A stretch of 64,000 nucleotides of DNA from Monoglobus pectinilyticus (GTDB lineage: Bacteria > Bacillota > Clostridia > Monoglobales > Monoglobaceae), in assembly GCF_002874775.1 (NCBI RefSeq), contig NZ_CP020991.1, forward strand, positions 1,059,225 through 1,123,224. The letters run 5' to 3'. Numbering within the stretch: position 1 is the stretch's first letter; each line of letters opens with the position of its first letter. Positions 34,058 through 43,692 of this stretch are shown here, in pieces. The notes under the pieces were generated by a model. It was not told the origin of the DNA, searched no databases, and saw nothing but the letters and a program-made list of their open reading frames with translations. The position numbers and the translations under genes are program-made.

Positions 34058-36001
34058 TTAAGCGTTTGGTTTTTCTTTAAATTCTGTCTTCTTCATGGAA
34101 ACGTCGCCGGTTTCCTCTTTTATATCTTTCTCTTTTCTGGCGTTATCCGTATCATTCATAACCTCAAGCGCCGCGTCAATCGCCTCAGCGTCGCCGGTTT
34201 GGAACAGAGCGTCAAACTCGTCGCCTTCAATTTTTTCTTTTTCAAGCAAGAGTTCCGCCACTTTTTTGAGATTTTCCATATTTTCTGTGAGGATTACTTT
34301 ACATCTCTCATAGCATTCACTTATAATCCTATGGATTTCCTCGTCAATAATAGCTGCAGTTTCCTGGCTGTAATCAGCCGAATGTCCAGCTTCGAGCCCC
34401 AGGAACACCTCGCCGTTCTGTTCGCCGAATGTTCTTGCGCCGAGCTTTTCACTCATTCCATACTTTGTAACCATGCTCTTGGCGATTTTGGTAGCGCGCT
34501 CCAAATCATTTGAAGCGCCTGTGCTTATATCATCCAAAGTTAAACTCTCAGCGACACGGCCGCCCAGCAAAACTATTATTTCTTCAACCATTTCGGTTCT
34601 GCTGTTATAACTGGTATCCTCCTTAGGGAGCGACAAAGTATATCCCCCGGCTCTGCCTCTGGGGATTATAGAAACCTGATGAACCCTGTCCTGTGTCGGA
34701 AGCATCTTTGACACAACCGCATGACCGGCTTCGTGGAAAGCAGTAAGCTTCTTTTCCTTATCGGTTACCTTTTTACTCTTCTTTTCAGGCCCGGCAACCA
34801 CTTTCATGATAGATTCTTCAAGGTCTATCATGTTTATAACCTTCTTATTTGCGCGCGCGGCAGCTAAAGCCGCCTCGTTTACAAGGTTTTCAAGGTCTGC
34901 GCCGGTGAATCCGATTGTAGTCTTAGCTAAAACATTAAGTTTAACATCATCGCCCAAAGGCTTATTTTTAGTGTGTACTTTTAAAATCGCTTCACGTCCG
35001 ACAACATCAGGCGCGTCAACCAATACCTGTCTGTCAAATCTGCCGGGTCTCAAAAGCGCCGGGTCAAGGATATCAGGCCTATTGGTTGCGGCAATTATAA
35101 TAACGCCGTCGTTCTCACCGAAACCATCCATCTCAACCAACAACTGGTTAAGGGTTTGCTCTCTCTCGTCATGTCCGCCGCCAAGTCCTGCACCTCTGTG
35201 ACGGCCCACTGCGTCGATTTCATCTATAAAAATTATACATGGGGCGTTTTTCTTAGCGTTTTCAAACAAATCTCTGACACGCGACGCGCCCACGCCGACA
35301 AACATCTCAACAAAGTCAGAACCTGATATTGAGAAGAACGGAACTCCGGCTTCTCCTGCAACAGCTTTTGCGAGCAAAGTCTTACCTGTTCCCGGAGGGC
35401 CCACCAAAAGTACGCCCTTTGGTATCCTGGCTCCTAAACGCCTGAATCTTTCCGGCGTTTTTAGGAACTCGACTATTTCTTCAAGTTCGGCCTTTTCTTC
35501 CTCTTCGCCTGCTACATCGGCAAAAGTTTTTTTCGACTGCCCTTCGTTGGTAAGCTTTGCCTTGCTCTTTCCAAAGTTCATCATACCGCGGCCGCCGCTT
35601 CCTGACTGCTGCATAAACATGAACCAGAATACAGCGAAAAGCAAGACCATTCCAAGCGTTGGCAGCCATGTTACCCACCAAGGTATACTGGACGGAAGAG
35701 GAGTCTCAACCTTAAGCGACCCATCCTTTATCTGTTTTTCCATCTCGTCTCCGACGTCGCTCCTCAGTGTTTCATAACCCGGAACTTCAACCTTAATTAT
35801 TGAATCGCTGTTTTTCATCTTTACCGTAGCAACATCGTCAGCTATACTAATCTCGCTGACTTCGTGATTTTGGATATCTCTTACTAATTCTGAATATACG
35901 TCTTTATCCTGTTTAGGCGTAACTCTCGTCATAAAAAATACCATAAGGATAACTAAAAACAACAACAAGTAAAACCCGATACCCTTTAAATATTTTTTCA
36001 C
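34058..36001 (-). CDS. ftsH: ATP-dependent zinc metalloprotease FtsH
   Basis: FtsH is the membrane-bound AAA+ protease that degrades misfolded membrane proteins and regulators. The 647-residue protein has two membrane helices (about 8-26 and 110-128) flanking a small extracytoplasmic domain. The AAA domain (Walker [44 protein letters not shown]) precedes the M41 protease with zinc motif HEAGH. The start is GTG 36001, 7 nt after AGGAGG; a longer ATG reading adds 36 residues ahead of that site. Its promoter lies at 36081-36109. Length is typical. Confidence 0.97.
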   Translation of the reverse strand: MKKYLKGIGFYLLLFLVILMVFFMTRVTPKQDKDVYSELVRDIQNHEVSEISIADDVATVKMKNSDSIIKVEVPGYETLRSDVGDEMEKQIKDGSLKVETPLPSSIPWWVTWLPTLGMVLLFAVFWFMFMQQSGSGGRGMMNFGKSKAKLTNEGQSKKTFADVAGEEEEKAELEEIVEFLKTPERFRRLGARIPKGVLLVGPPGTGKTLLAKAVAGEAGVPFFSISGSDFVEMFVGVGASRVRDLFENAKKNAPCIIFIDEIDAVGRHRGAGLGGGHDEREQTLNQLLVEMDGFGENDGVIIIAATNRPDILDPALLRPGRFDRQVLVDAPDVVGREAILKVHTKNKPLGDDVKLNVLAKTTIGFTGADLENLVNEAALAAARANKKVINMIDLEESIMKVVAGPEKKSKKVTDKEKKLTAFHEAGHAVVSKMLPTQDRVHQVSIIPRGRAGGYTLSLPKEDTSYNSRTEMVEEIIVLLGGRVAESLTLDDISTGASNDLERATKIAKSMVTKYGMSEKLGARTFGEQNGEVFLGLEAGHSADYSQETAAIIDEEIHRIISECYERCKVILTENMENLKKVAELLLEKEKIEGDEFDALFQTGDAEAIDAALEVMNDTDNARKEKDIKEETGDVSMKKTEFKEKPNA

Positions 36002-36080
36002 TCTGTCGCCTCCTGTCAAAAAATTTTGATACACATATAACACCAGTTTAAATGCTATTTTAATATTGATACAATGAGTG

Positions 36081-36109
36081 ATTATATCATACATAAAATA
36101 AAAATACAA
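36081..36109 (-). promoter_or_regulatory. Promoter of ftsH
   Basis: On the minus strand TTGTAT (36109-36104) and TATAAT (36086-36081) are 17 bases apart, about 80 nt before the GTG start. Confidence 0.65.
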
Positions 36110-36255
36110 CCAAATTATTGATATCTTAACAAAAAATTCAAATGTTTTGTTATAATACCAATACGCCCCAATTTTACCTTATGCCCGTTTTATCAAACTT
36201 ATCAATAATATTTACTATTTAAATAACTTTCTGTTTTTATCCTGCCCAAAATTTA

Positions 36256-37557
36256 CTATTTCAAAACCAAAATCATATCGGATTCACCGGAGGAATTTTT
36301 CGGTACGTCAATCACATCCGAAAAAGCGGTCTCTTTATCTAAAAACACACCGCTTGCCGGGTCATACCAACGGGCTGATACAGGTTTAAATTCCAGCGCT
36401 TCAAGATTTAATTCAAAACTGCGGCCGCTGTAGTTATAAATCAAGGCAAAGTCTTTTCCTGAAAAAGCTGTGATACGGTCGTATTTTGTGAAACCGCCGT
36501 TATTTATTAAGTTATCGTTATGTTTACCGTCTTGAAAATTTACAGACGTCATAAGATTATACAAATATCCCATCTGTGCTGAACCCGGGTCGTTCAGGGC
36601 TTCTCTCCAGCAGGTTTTAACATTATACCCTGCGTCTTTGTCGTTTTCCCTATAGAACTGCATTATTGCATTATCCCCATAGGTATGGCCGCAGGCTCCT
36701 TCAAACACTGACCAGTACGCATATCTTCTTACATCTTTTGCTTTCCATAACGGCTGTGAAAAATCATGCAGTCCCTGAGGTATATTTTCATAAGAAGGCT
36801 CTCCGTCAAGAACAGGTTTTAAAGGCGTACGCGCAAGTTCTCTTCTTACATATCTCCAGTTATCCTCCCCGTAAAAATCTTCTGAAACATTATTATCGTC
36901 CCAAAAGCCCAGCGAGCTTTGGTCATAACGCCTGTGCCCAGACTGAAACATATTAAAATCCAGCCAGCCGCAGTCATTAAACCACATAGCAGACGAGGTT
37001 CTGCCGAAAGGATGGAATGTTACCAGCTGTTCCGGCGCATATTTTTTTATAGTATTTCCTAATATGTTCCATACATCAAAACCGGTCTCGCCCCTTATAT
37101 CCCCTCCAAGAATCCAAATGACGTTCTCATGCTGTCCGTACCTATCAGCGAGATACTTTCCATAGCTTTCCGCATTATCAGCGTTTAAATATCCTTTTTT
37201 GACCATCGATCCCCACACTGGAAGCAATCCCATATACAAACCATAGCCGGCAGCCATCTCCACAAGGGTATCTATTTTTTCCCAATAGCCGCTGTAACTG
37301 CAGATTTTAGAAAAATCATTATCTAGTACAGCCGTAATTTTTCCATCCGGCTCTTCAACATTCATATTATGTACAAGAACTGTCTGAATTACATTAAAAT
37401 TCTTTTCAGCTCTGTCCGCAAAATATACGTTTGCTTCGTCAGCGGTCAATTTCTGAGCTAGCAGCCACGCTGTATCCCCAAGCCAAAAAAATGGTTTTAG
37501 TTCTCCGGAAATATCTTTTTTTGCCAAATTTTTATTATTTTTGTAAACAGCTAACAT
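36256..37557 (-). CDS. GH140-like (DUF4038) apiosidase-type glycoside hydrolase
   Basis: The 433-residue protein has the DUF4038 fold typical of GH140: PFFWLGDTAWLLAQKLTADEANVYFADRAEKNFNVIQTVL at the start, VIWILGGDIRG near 150 and KPVLDGEPSYENIPQG near 250. A small C-terminal beta domain (about 345-433) of the DUF5060/collagen-binding type follows. GH140 includes apiosidases that act on the rhamnogalacturonan-II part of pectin. There is no signal peptide, so it would act on imported oligosaccharides in the cytoplasm. ATG 37557 is chosen because GAGGTG lies just before it. It stands alone, with no transporter or regulator beside it. Exact substrate is inference. Confidence 0.85.
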   Translation of the reverse strand: MLAVYKNNKNLAKKDISGELKPFFWLGDTAWLLAQKLTADEANVYFADRAEKNFNVIQTVLVHNMNVEEPDGKITAVLDNDFSKICSYSGYWEKIDTLVEMAAGYGLYMGLLPVWGSMVKKGYLNADNAESYGKYLADRYGQHENVIWILGGDIRGETGFDVWNILGNTIKKYAPEQLVTFHPFGRTSSAMWFNDCGWLDFNMFQSGHRRYDQSSLGFWDDNNVSEDFYGEDNWRYVRRELARTPLKPVLDGEPSYENIPQGLHDFSQPLWKAKDVRRYAYWSVFEGACGHTYGDNAIMQFYRENDKDAGYNVKTCWREALNDPGSAQMGYLYNLMTSVNFQDGKHNDNLINNGGFTKYDRITAFSGKDFALIYNYSGRSFELNLEALEFKPVSARWYDPASGVFLDKETAFSDVIDVPKNSSGESDMILVLK

Positions 37558-37621
37558 TTTATTCACCTCATTATATCATTTTATTATCCTGCAATTATAT
37601 CACATACGTTCGGAAATTAAA

Positions 37622-37656
37622 ACAATAAAATACGCAAGTCCGAATTTGGACCTGCG
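37622..37656 (-). terminator. Terminator of the DUF3795 gene
   Basis: On the minus strand CGCAGGTCC pairs with GGACTTGCG (one mismatch), followed by TATTTTATTGTTTT. Confidence 0.75.
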
Positions 37657-37668
37657 CATATGTACAGA

Positions 37669-37929
37669 TTATTTTTCTTTAGCCCATTTTCGGCAGTTTT
37701 CCAATCTGGGCTTTGGGTCAAATCCCATTTCAACGCCCATGGCAGAGACCATTTCACACGGGAATTCTTCGCATTCACCGCAATGATTGAGCCCTTTGCT
37801 CTCACAGCAGGTTTTAACTTCACATTCTCCGCCCCAAAAAGTTTTTTTCATCGTTAAACATCCCGTACAGCCAACCTCTTCTTTTCTTTCGCAGGAATCG
37901 CATCCGATTCCGCATCTTGATTCAAACAT
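37669..37929 (-). CDS. DUF3795 cysteine-rich protein
   Basis: The 86-residue protein has ten cysteines in the DUF3795 arrangement (MFESRCGIGCDSCERKEEVGCTGC...CEVKTCCESKGLNHCGECEEFPC). This suggests a metal- or Fe-S-binding fold. The family is common in anaerobes and its role is unknown. GGGAGA precedes the ATG, with a hairpin terminator after the gene. It is flanked by the GH140-like gene and lactate dehydrogenase and does not overlap either. Confidence 0.88.
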   Translation of the reverse strand: MFESRCGIGCDSCERKEEVGCTGCLTMKKTFWGGECEVKTCCESKGLNHCGECEEFPCEMVSAMGVEMGFDPKPRLENCRKWAKEK

Positions 37930-38058
37930 ATGTACCGCGTCTCCCTTTTAATATTTGGAAATGCGCAAAAAAGCTTTTTTGTTTTTTATAATTATGTCAA
38001 GTTATCAATCTATTCTTCCGCCTCTTGCACATTTCCGTTTTATTTTATTTTATTTTTA

Positions 38059-39021
38059 TTAAAATTCAAGTTCAGAAATTACTTCTTTTAGAGCGTTTGC
38101 CGATTTCATAAGATGAGTGCACTCGTTCTCATTTACTGTTATCGGAACCTTTGTCTCTATACCGTCCTTTCCGACTATTGACGGCATACTGAGAACAACG
38201 TTTTCTATACCATACTCCCCATGCATCATAGACGACACAGGCAAAATTGATTTTTCATCGCGGAGTATAGCCTCGCATATCCTCTTTACCGACATAGCTA
38301 TACCGTAATATGTCGCCTTTTTCTTTTCTATGATTTCATAAGCCATATTTTTTACACTGTCGGCTATTCTTATCATTGCTTCTTCATGATTAAAATAACC
38401 TCTCATCTCACAGAATGAATTAATTGGGATACCCGAAACGTTAGCGCTGCTCCATGCCGCAATTTCACTGTCTCCATGCTCGCCGATTATAAACGCGTGC
38501 ACGCTCCTGCTGTCTACCCCCAAATGCTGACCCAGCTGATATTTTAATCTTGCCGTATCAAGAACCGTTCCGGAACCTATTATTCTATTTTCAGGCAAAC
38601 CGCTCAATTTTATAGCTGTATACGTTAAAATATCCACAGGATTTGAAACGATAAGCAGAATTCCTTTAAAATTGCACTCATTTATCTGCGGAATTATTGA
38701 CTTAAAAATACCGACATTTTTATGCACCAACTCAAGCCTGGTCTCTCCCGGTTTTTGCCCGGCGCCGGCGGTAATAATAACTATAGCCGCGTCGGATGCG
38801 TCCTTATATTCGCCGGAATATATTTTCATCGGTCTGTTTAAAGGCACGCCGTGACTTATGTCAAGAGCCTCGCCCTCCGCCCTGTCCTTATCAACATCTA
38901 TCAGCACCATTTCAGAGAACATTCCGCTCTGCATAAGCGCAAAAGCTGAAGCTGAACCCACAAAACCACATCCGATTACCGCCACTTTTCTTAAATTGAC
39001 ATCACAATTTGAATTTTTCAA
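38059..39021 (-). CDS. ldh: L-lactate dehydrogenase
   Basis: LDH converts pyruvate and NADH to L-lactate, regenerating NAD in fermentation. The 320-residue protein has the Rossmann motif VAVIGCGFVGSASAFAL and the specificity loop TAGAGQKPGETRLELV. The VSNPVDILTY and GSGTVLDTARLKYQL segments and the active-site GEHGDSE (catalytic His near 183) are also present. The Gln of GAGQKPGE supports lactate over malate activity. The start is TTG 39021, 8 nt after GGAGG; no ATG fits as well. It is a single gene. The N-terminus is about 8 residues longer than in typical LDH. Confidence 0.95.
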   Translation of the reverse strand: MKNSNCDVNLRKVAVIGCGFVGSASAFALMQSGMFSEMVLIDVDKDRAEGEALDISHGVPLNRPMKIYSGEYKDASDAAIVIITAGAGQKPGETRLELVHKNVGIFKSIIPQINECNFKGILLIVSNPVDILTYTAIKLSGLPENRIIGSGTVLDTARLKYQLGQHLGVDSRSVHAFIIGEHGDSEIAAWSSANVSGIPINSFCEMRGYFNHEEAMIRIADSVKNMAYEIIEKKKATYYGIAMSVKRICEAILRDEKSILPVSSMMHGEYGIENVVLSMPSIVGKDGIETKVPITVNENECTHLMKSANALKEVISELEF

Positions 39022-39085
39022 AGTGTATTCCTCCTCTATACTATAATTCCAGTATACACATTATTATAATCCATAATATATAGTT

Positions 39086-39874
39086 TTATCCAAGAGCAAC
39101 ATCAAGAATCATCATAATTGTAAAACCAACAGCAACGCCGATAGTGGCAATATTGCTGTGGTCTCCGGATTGAGCTTCGGGAATCAGTTCCTCCACAACA
39201 ACGTAAATCATAGCGCCTGCCGCAAACGCAAGTATATACGGAAGTATTGGAACAATCAATGATGTGAGTATTATAGTTATTATCGCGCCTATCGGCTCAA
39301 CTACCCCGGAAAGAATCCCGTATAAACAGGAGCGGCGCTTTGAGATTCCATTCCCAAGCAAAGGCATTGATATAATAGCGCCTTCAGGGAAATTCTGAAT
39401 AGCGATACCTATAGCGAGAGCAAACGCGCCGGACATTGAAATGGCGGCGTTTCCGCTGAGCACTCCGGCAAAGACAACGCCTACCGCCATACCTTCCGGT
39501 ATATTATGAAGCGTCACCGCAAAAATAAGCATTGTTGATTTGCGAAGTTTTGCTTTCCGCCCCTCAGGTTTATCGGAATTCAAATGCAAATGCGGCGTTA
39601 TACTGTCCAGCAGAAGCAAAAATCCGATACCGAGCAAAAATCCAACTGCCGCCGGCACCCACGGAATGGATCCGTTCTCCTCCGCCATATCGATAGCCGG
39701 TATAATAAGCGACCACACAGAGGCGGCAATCATTACGCCCGAGGCAAAACCCAGCAAAACTTTCTGCAGCATAGGCTGCATTTTATCTTTAAGAAAGAAC
39801 ACCATAGCGGCGCCCAAAGATGTTCCGACAAGCGGAATAATTATTCCTAGACAAATTTTTATAGTATCGTTCAA
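39086..39874 (-). CDS. ZIP-family divalent metal transporter
   Basis: The 262-residue membrane protein has about eight helices and the ZIP motifs HNIPEGMAVG and QNFPEGAIISMPL, whose His, Asn and Glu bind the metal. A short His-containing loop (LDSITPHLHLN) lies between helices 3 and 4. ZIP proteins import zinc or related ions; this one is closest in layout to the bacterial ZupT/GufA type. The start is TTG 39874, 7 nt after AGGTG. It begins 31 nt after the end of the XRE/desulfoferrodoxin-like gene, so the two may be an operon in which that protein senses metal or redox state. Confidence 0.92.
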   Translation of the reverse strand: MNDTIKICLGIIIPLVGTSLGAAMVFFLKDKMQPMLQKVLLGFASGVMIAASVWSLIIPAIDMAEENGSIPWVPAAVGFLLGIGFLLLLDSITPHLHLNSDKPEGRKAKLRKSTMLIFAVTLHNIPEGMAVGVVFAGVLSGNAAISMSGAFALAIGIAIQNFPEGAIISMPLLGNGISKRRSCLYGILSGVVEPIGAIITIILTSLIVPILPYILAFAAGAMIYVVVEELIPEAQSGDHSNIATIGVAVGFTIMMILDVALG

Positions 39875-39905
39875 AATATCACCTGATTCATTTTAATTTC
39901 TTTAA

Positions 39906-40487
39906 TTACATAATCCTAAAAAGCCCGTCTCTGCTGCACACCAAATAAATTTTTGCGCCGGAAATCCGCGGAATTCTAACCTCTCCGCCCTGTTCGGGAT
40001 ACAGTCTGACAACCAAAGCCCTGTCATATCCCGTACACAGCACATAATTTATATAATGCTCCTTTTCCATTTTATGCCCAAACGATATATAATACTCCCC
40101 ATCTATTATTTTAACTTCAGCAAGATGTTTTTCGTCTGTCTCATTTTCTATCATAGGCTCAAGTTTGCGTCCGCAGCATATCACGTCAGCGCCGCTTGCC
40201 GCGGTTACTAGATTGCCGCAAACAGGGCAGAAATAAAACTTTACTTTCTTCATATTCCCTCCGTCAGTCTCTCTTTCGTTTAAATCGCCGTCCAGCATTT
40301 TTCCTAAATCTATTCCGAATATATCAGATAAGTTTTTAAGCAGTCCCACATCCGGCAGACCCAGTCCGCGCTCCCATTTTGAAACGGTTCTGTCACTGAT
40401 ATTCATTTTGTCAGCCAAATATTTCTGCGTCCAGCCTCTTTCTTTTCTCAGCTTTTGTATTAACTCTCCTACTTTTCTGCAATCCAT
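39906..40487 (-). CDS. XRE regulator fused to a desulfoferrodoxin-like metal-binding domain
   Basis: The 193-residue protein starts with an XRE HTH (residues 5-65, GELIQKLRKERGWTQKYLADKMNISDRTVSKWERG). A rubredoxin-like knuckle (FYFCPVCGNLV...DVICCGRKLEP, about 82-110) follows. The C-terminal part (GHKMEKEHYINYV...CSRDGLFRIM) resembles the superoxide reductase domain of desulfoferrodoxin. In true superoxide reductase the last motif is C-N-x-H-G; here it is C-S-R-D-G, so one iron-ligand His is replaced. A metal or redox sensor is more likely than an enzyme. It lies directly upstream of a ZIP metal transporter. Similar fusions exist in other Clostridia. Confidence 0.85.
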   Translation of the reverse strand: MDCRKVGELIQKLRKERGWTQKYLADKMNISDRTVSKWERGLGLPDVGLLKNLSDIFGIDLGKMLDGDLNERETDGGNMKKVKFYFCPVCGNLVTAASGADVICCGRKLEPMIENETDEKHLAEVKIIDGEYYISFGHKMEKEHYINYVLCTGYDRALVVRLYPEQGGEVRIPRISGAKIYLVCSRDGLFRIM

Positions 40488-40635
40488 TTTATCACCTCCC
40501 GGCTCATTTTTATTACATTGCAGTCTAAAATTACTTTATTTTACTCATTTATTATACCGTGATAAATAAGACTGCACAACAAACGCTCCGTTTGGATGAC
40601 AAAAACCGCTGAACCTCTAAGGATTTTGAGTTACT

Positions 40636-41691
40636 TTATTTCCACTCGCTGCCTATTTCCATATCTTTGTAGTAATACTTTTTATCTCTTTCGCCGATTT
40701 CTCTCATAACTCTGCACGGGCTTCCAACCGCCACAGTATTGGGCGGTATATCTTTTGTAACAACGCTTCCTGCTCCTATGACGCTGTTGTCCCCTATTGT
40801 CACACCGGGCAGAACGATTACTCCCGCTCCCATCCAAACGTTATTGCCGATTCTGACAGGTAAATTATACTCTATACCCTTTTCACGCAGTTCAGGATAT
40901 ATAGGATGCCCGGCGGTTACAATAGTTACGTTGGGTCCAAATTTAACATTATTCCCGATATGTACCTCGGCGTCATCCAGAAGTGTAAAATTGAAATTTG
41001 CAAAGAAGTTATCCCCAACATAAGTATTGCATCCCCATGTAGCGGAGAATGGACTCAGTATAAAACAATTTTTCCCGGCTCGGCCTAAAATTTCTCCAAG
41101 CATTTTTTCCCGCTTTTCAGTATCATTTATGCTTGTATTATTATACTCCAATATGATTTTATCTATTTTAGGAAACTGTTCCTTTGCTATTTCAGGGTCC
41201 ATAGGGTCATAAAGCTCACCGCTTAGAATCTTTTTAAACTTATCCATATTTGTTGTCTCCTTTTTTAAATAAATCATATCAACAAGCTGTTTTCCATCCT
41301 CAAACATAGGATGGTCATAATTATCAACAAAAAAATTCTTAACTCTATGCGACTCTTTAAATCCGCACGCTTTATAGAAATTAAGGGTTTTCTCAGAATC
41401 CCCCGTTCCTACGTACATAGTATCGCAGTCGTTATAATAAGATAATATATACTCAACAAGTTTTTTTCCGTATCCCATTCTTTGAAACTCAGGAGCGACC
41501 GCGATATTTTTAAGCTCATACACCCTGTCTTCACACTTTACAACAACGCACTCGGCTTTAACACCATTGTCAGCGGCGACAAACATATCGCCTTTATCCA
41601 AATACAAATCTATCATGCTTTCCTGCTCATCGCCCAACAAAAGAAGATCTAAGTATTTCTTTTTATTGTTCTCAACTTTTATTATTTTCAT
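40636..41691 (-). CDS. GNAT N-acetyltransferase fused to a maltose O-acetyltransferase-like hexapeptide domain
   Basis: The 351-residue protein joins a GNAT domain (about 1-145; VAPEFQRMGYGKKLVEYIL binds acetyl-CoA) to a second acetyltransferase (about 150-351). The latter has the Mac domain MDKFKKILSGELYDPMDPEI and left-handed beta-helix repeats (GNNVWMGAGVIVLPGVTIGDNSVIGAGSVVTKDIPP). The second half matches maltose/galactoside O-acetyltransferases in length. Inside the gene a strong ribosome binding site (AAAAGGAG) lies 9 nt before ATG 41247, exactly at the domain border. The C-terminal enzyme could therefore also be made alone (203 residues). The acceptors of both are unknown. Confidence 0.88.
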   Translation of the reverse strand: MKIIKVENNKKKYLDLLLLGDEQESMIDLYLDKGDMFVAADNGVKAECVVVKCEDRVYELKNIAVAPEFQRMGYGKKLVEYILSYYNDCDTMYVGTGDSEKTLNFYKACGFKESHRVKNFFVDNYDHPMFEDGKQLVDMIYLKKETTNMDKFKKILSGELYDPMDPEIAKEQFPKIDKIILEYNNTSINDTEKREKMLGEILGRAGKNCFILSPFSATWGCNTYVGDNFFANFNFTLLDDAEVHIGNNVKFGPNVTIVTAGHPIYPELREKGIEYNLPVRIGNNVWMGAGVIVLPGVTIGDNSVIGAGSVVTKDIPPNTVAVGSPCRVMREIGERDKKYYYKDMEIGSEWK

Positions 41692-41699
41692 ATAATTGT

Positions 41700-42326
41700 T
41701 TAAACTTTCTCCTTATAGATTTCTGAACCTTCTATAATTTTAACAGTTCCATTGCTTATATCGACAATACGTTCCTTTAATCCGGCACAGTCACTTATCG
41801 GAACATATAATGAAAGCTCTACGCTGTCGGAATATAGTGTTTCACCCTGTATGAATTCCCAGCTGTGCAGTTCATTCTGAATCTTTCCCAGCATATTGTA
41901 ATCACAGATAACAGAAAGCTCGCGGCACAGTATCATTTCTAAAATATTTGCCGCTAAAACTCCGGCCTTTGCGCTTTTTGAATACGTATGAACCAATCCG
42001 CCGGTACCCAGCAATATTCCTCCAAAATATCTAGTAACAACAACGACCGTGTTTGTTAATCCTTCTTTTTTTAACATATCAAGCACAGGCATTCCTGCTG
42101 TGCCTGACGGTTCGCCGTCGTCGCTGTATCTCATTACACCATTTTCCTCGACAATATAGGCATAAACGTTATGGCTGGCGTCCCAGTATTTTTTTCTGAG
42201 CTCGTTTATAAACTCTACGGCTTCATGCTCGCTTTCCACAGGTTTTACTGACGCTATGAATCTGGAACGCTTCTCGACTATTTCTGCGCTCGCCATATTC
42301 TTAACAGTCTTATATCTATCCTTCAT
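41700..42326 (-). CDS. YigZ/IMPACT family protein
   Basis: The 208-residue protein has the UPF0029 signature RSRFIASVKPVESEHEAVEFINELRKKYWDASHNVYAYIV...YSDDGEPSGTAGMPVLDML and VTRYFGGILLGTGGLVHTYSKSAKAG. A C-terminal DUF1949 domain follows. The family is related to the mammalian IMPACT regulator and may act on translation. The start is ATG 42326, 7 nt after GGAGA; an upstream ATG at 42449 adds 41 residues with no match. It ends 9 nt before the acetyltransferase gene on the same strand, so the two may be cotranscribed. Confidence 0.93.
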   Translation of the reverse strand: MKDRYKTVKNMASAEIVEKRSRFIASVKPVESEHEAVEFINELRKKYWDASHNVYAYIVEENGVMRYSDDGEPSGTAGMPVLDMLKKEGLTNTVVVVTRYFGGILLGTGGLVHTYSKSAKAGVLAANILEMILCRELSVICDYNMLGKIQNELHSWEFIQGETLYSDSVELSLYVPISDCAGLKERIVDISNGTVKIIEGSEIYKEKV

Positions 42327-42552
42327 TTTAGTTTCTCCATATGTTCTTTTTATAAAGTTGATTATATCACTAACACAATCAATTATCAATAGTTCTGATT
42401 TATAAATACATATTGAGTAAGCTACGGCTAATTTACAAAATATTAACACCTAAATTTCTAACATATGATAAAATTATTAAGAATGGAATTTCTTTTTAAA
42501 ACGTCAGAAATATTATATGAAAAACACCAAAATTATTATGAGGTGATTTTTT

Positions 42553-43437
42553 ATGAAAAGATTTAAAACCAACATTTTATTTTCCATACTATTAATTTTT
42601 ACAATCAGTTTTCTTACCTCCTGCACAGGGAGCCATAATTCACCGTATACAGACGGCTCCGGGAATTTACCGGCAAGCGGAGTGTACGGCGCGATACTCA
42701 ATACCGGAAAGTCTGATGCAATAATACTTACAGTTGATGGGGAAACGATGGTTATAGACGCCGGGGAAACTGAAAACGGAGACGATGTTTTAGCTCATCT
42801 CAAATCCTGCGGCATAGATAATATAAAATACTTCTTAATCACACACTTTGATAATGACCATGTCGGCGGCGCAGCTGCAGTCGTTAGCGGAACATCAGTC
42901 AAAAACGTTATTATCCCTGATTACGTAAGGGACAGTAAAAATTATAATAGCTTTATGAATGCGTTAAATGCAAAAAATATTGAGCCTTTAACTCTTAAAA
43001 ACGACATAAATATTTCTTTGGGAAACGCAGTTATTTCCCTATATCCGTCGAAGAGAACTGAGCCATACACAAAAGACGAAGACGACAACGCCTTCTCAAT
43101 TGTGTCTATAGCAGAATATAACGGAGTTCGGCTATTATTTGCCGGAGACGCCGAGAGCGAGAGAATAGAGGAACTATTAAATTCAGGCATTGAACTTGGC
43201 TGCGATTTTATTAAGGTGCCTCACCACGGCAAAAAGGACGGAAACGAAAGTTTAGAACTTGCAGAAGCCGTCTCTGCAAAATACGCGGTAATCACCGACA
43301 GTGGCGGCGAACCTGCCTCGGAAAAGGTTTTGAAAGCATATAAGGATTTGGGAACAGAAGTCTTTGAAACCAAAAACGGTGCGGTATACTTTAAAATTGA
43401 TGATAATGGTCCCGAAGTTATTATTGCGGAGACTTAA
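42553..43437 (+). CDS. ComEC-like metallo-beta-lactamase-fold lipoprotein 2
   Basis: The 294-residue protein has a signal with lipobox FLTSC (Cys near 24) and a metallo-beta-lactamase domain (YGAILNTGKSDAIILTVDGETMVIDAGE, THFDNDHVGG, FAGDAESERI, VPHHGKKDGN). Its metal motif is H-F-D-N-D-H, where the usual second His of HxHxDH is replaced by Asp, as in some ComEC-like proteins. It is a more distant paralogue of the lipoprotein at 19015-19968. GAGGTG precedes the ATG. It is likely an outer-face hydrolase or nuclease. It is divergent from the YigZ gene. Confidence 0.87.
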   Translation: MKRFKTNILFSILLIFTISFLTSCTGSHNSPYTDGSGNLPASGVYGAILNTGKSDAIILTVDGETMVIDAGETENGDDVLAHLKSCGIDNIKYFLITHFDNDHVGGAAAVVSGTSVKNVIIPDYVRDSKNYNSFMNALNAKNIEPLTLKNDINISLGNAVISLYPSKRTEPYTKDEDDNAFSIVSIAEYNGVRLLFAGDAESERIEELLNSGIELGCDFIKVPHHGKKDGNESLELAEAVSAKYAVITDSGGEPASEKVLKAYKDLGTEVFETKNGAVYFKIDDNGPEVIIAET

Positions 43438-43692
43438 ACAGCGCCGCCTTAATTGTTATTTTTTCCCAAATATAATACCGTTTATTTAAATAGTATAAAA
43501 GATTTAAAAATATTTTAATAAAAACCTTGATTTTTTAAGAGAAGTAGTATAAAATTAGTGTATATGTAATGGAAATGTAATTATTCCTATTTTTTAATTG
43601 CATTGTTTTGTGTTTGGTTTTTACCGCCTTTAGGCGAAGTGGTATAGATTTACATATAATTCATTGGAAAACTATGGGGGTGCTAAACCGGT

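Noticed and set aside
37617-37857. Frames of 65-68 codons near the DUF3795 gene
   Set aside because: They overlap the DUF3795 gene in other frames, while the Cys pattern clearly supports the DUF3795 frame.
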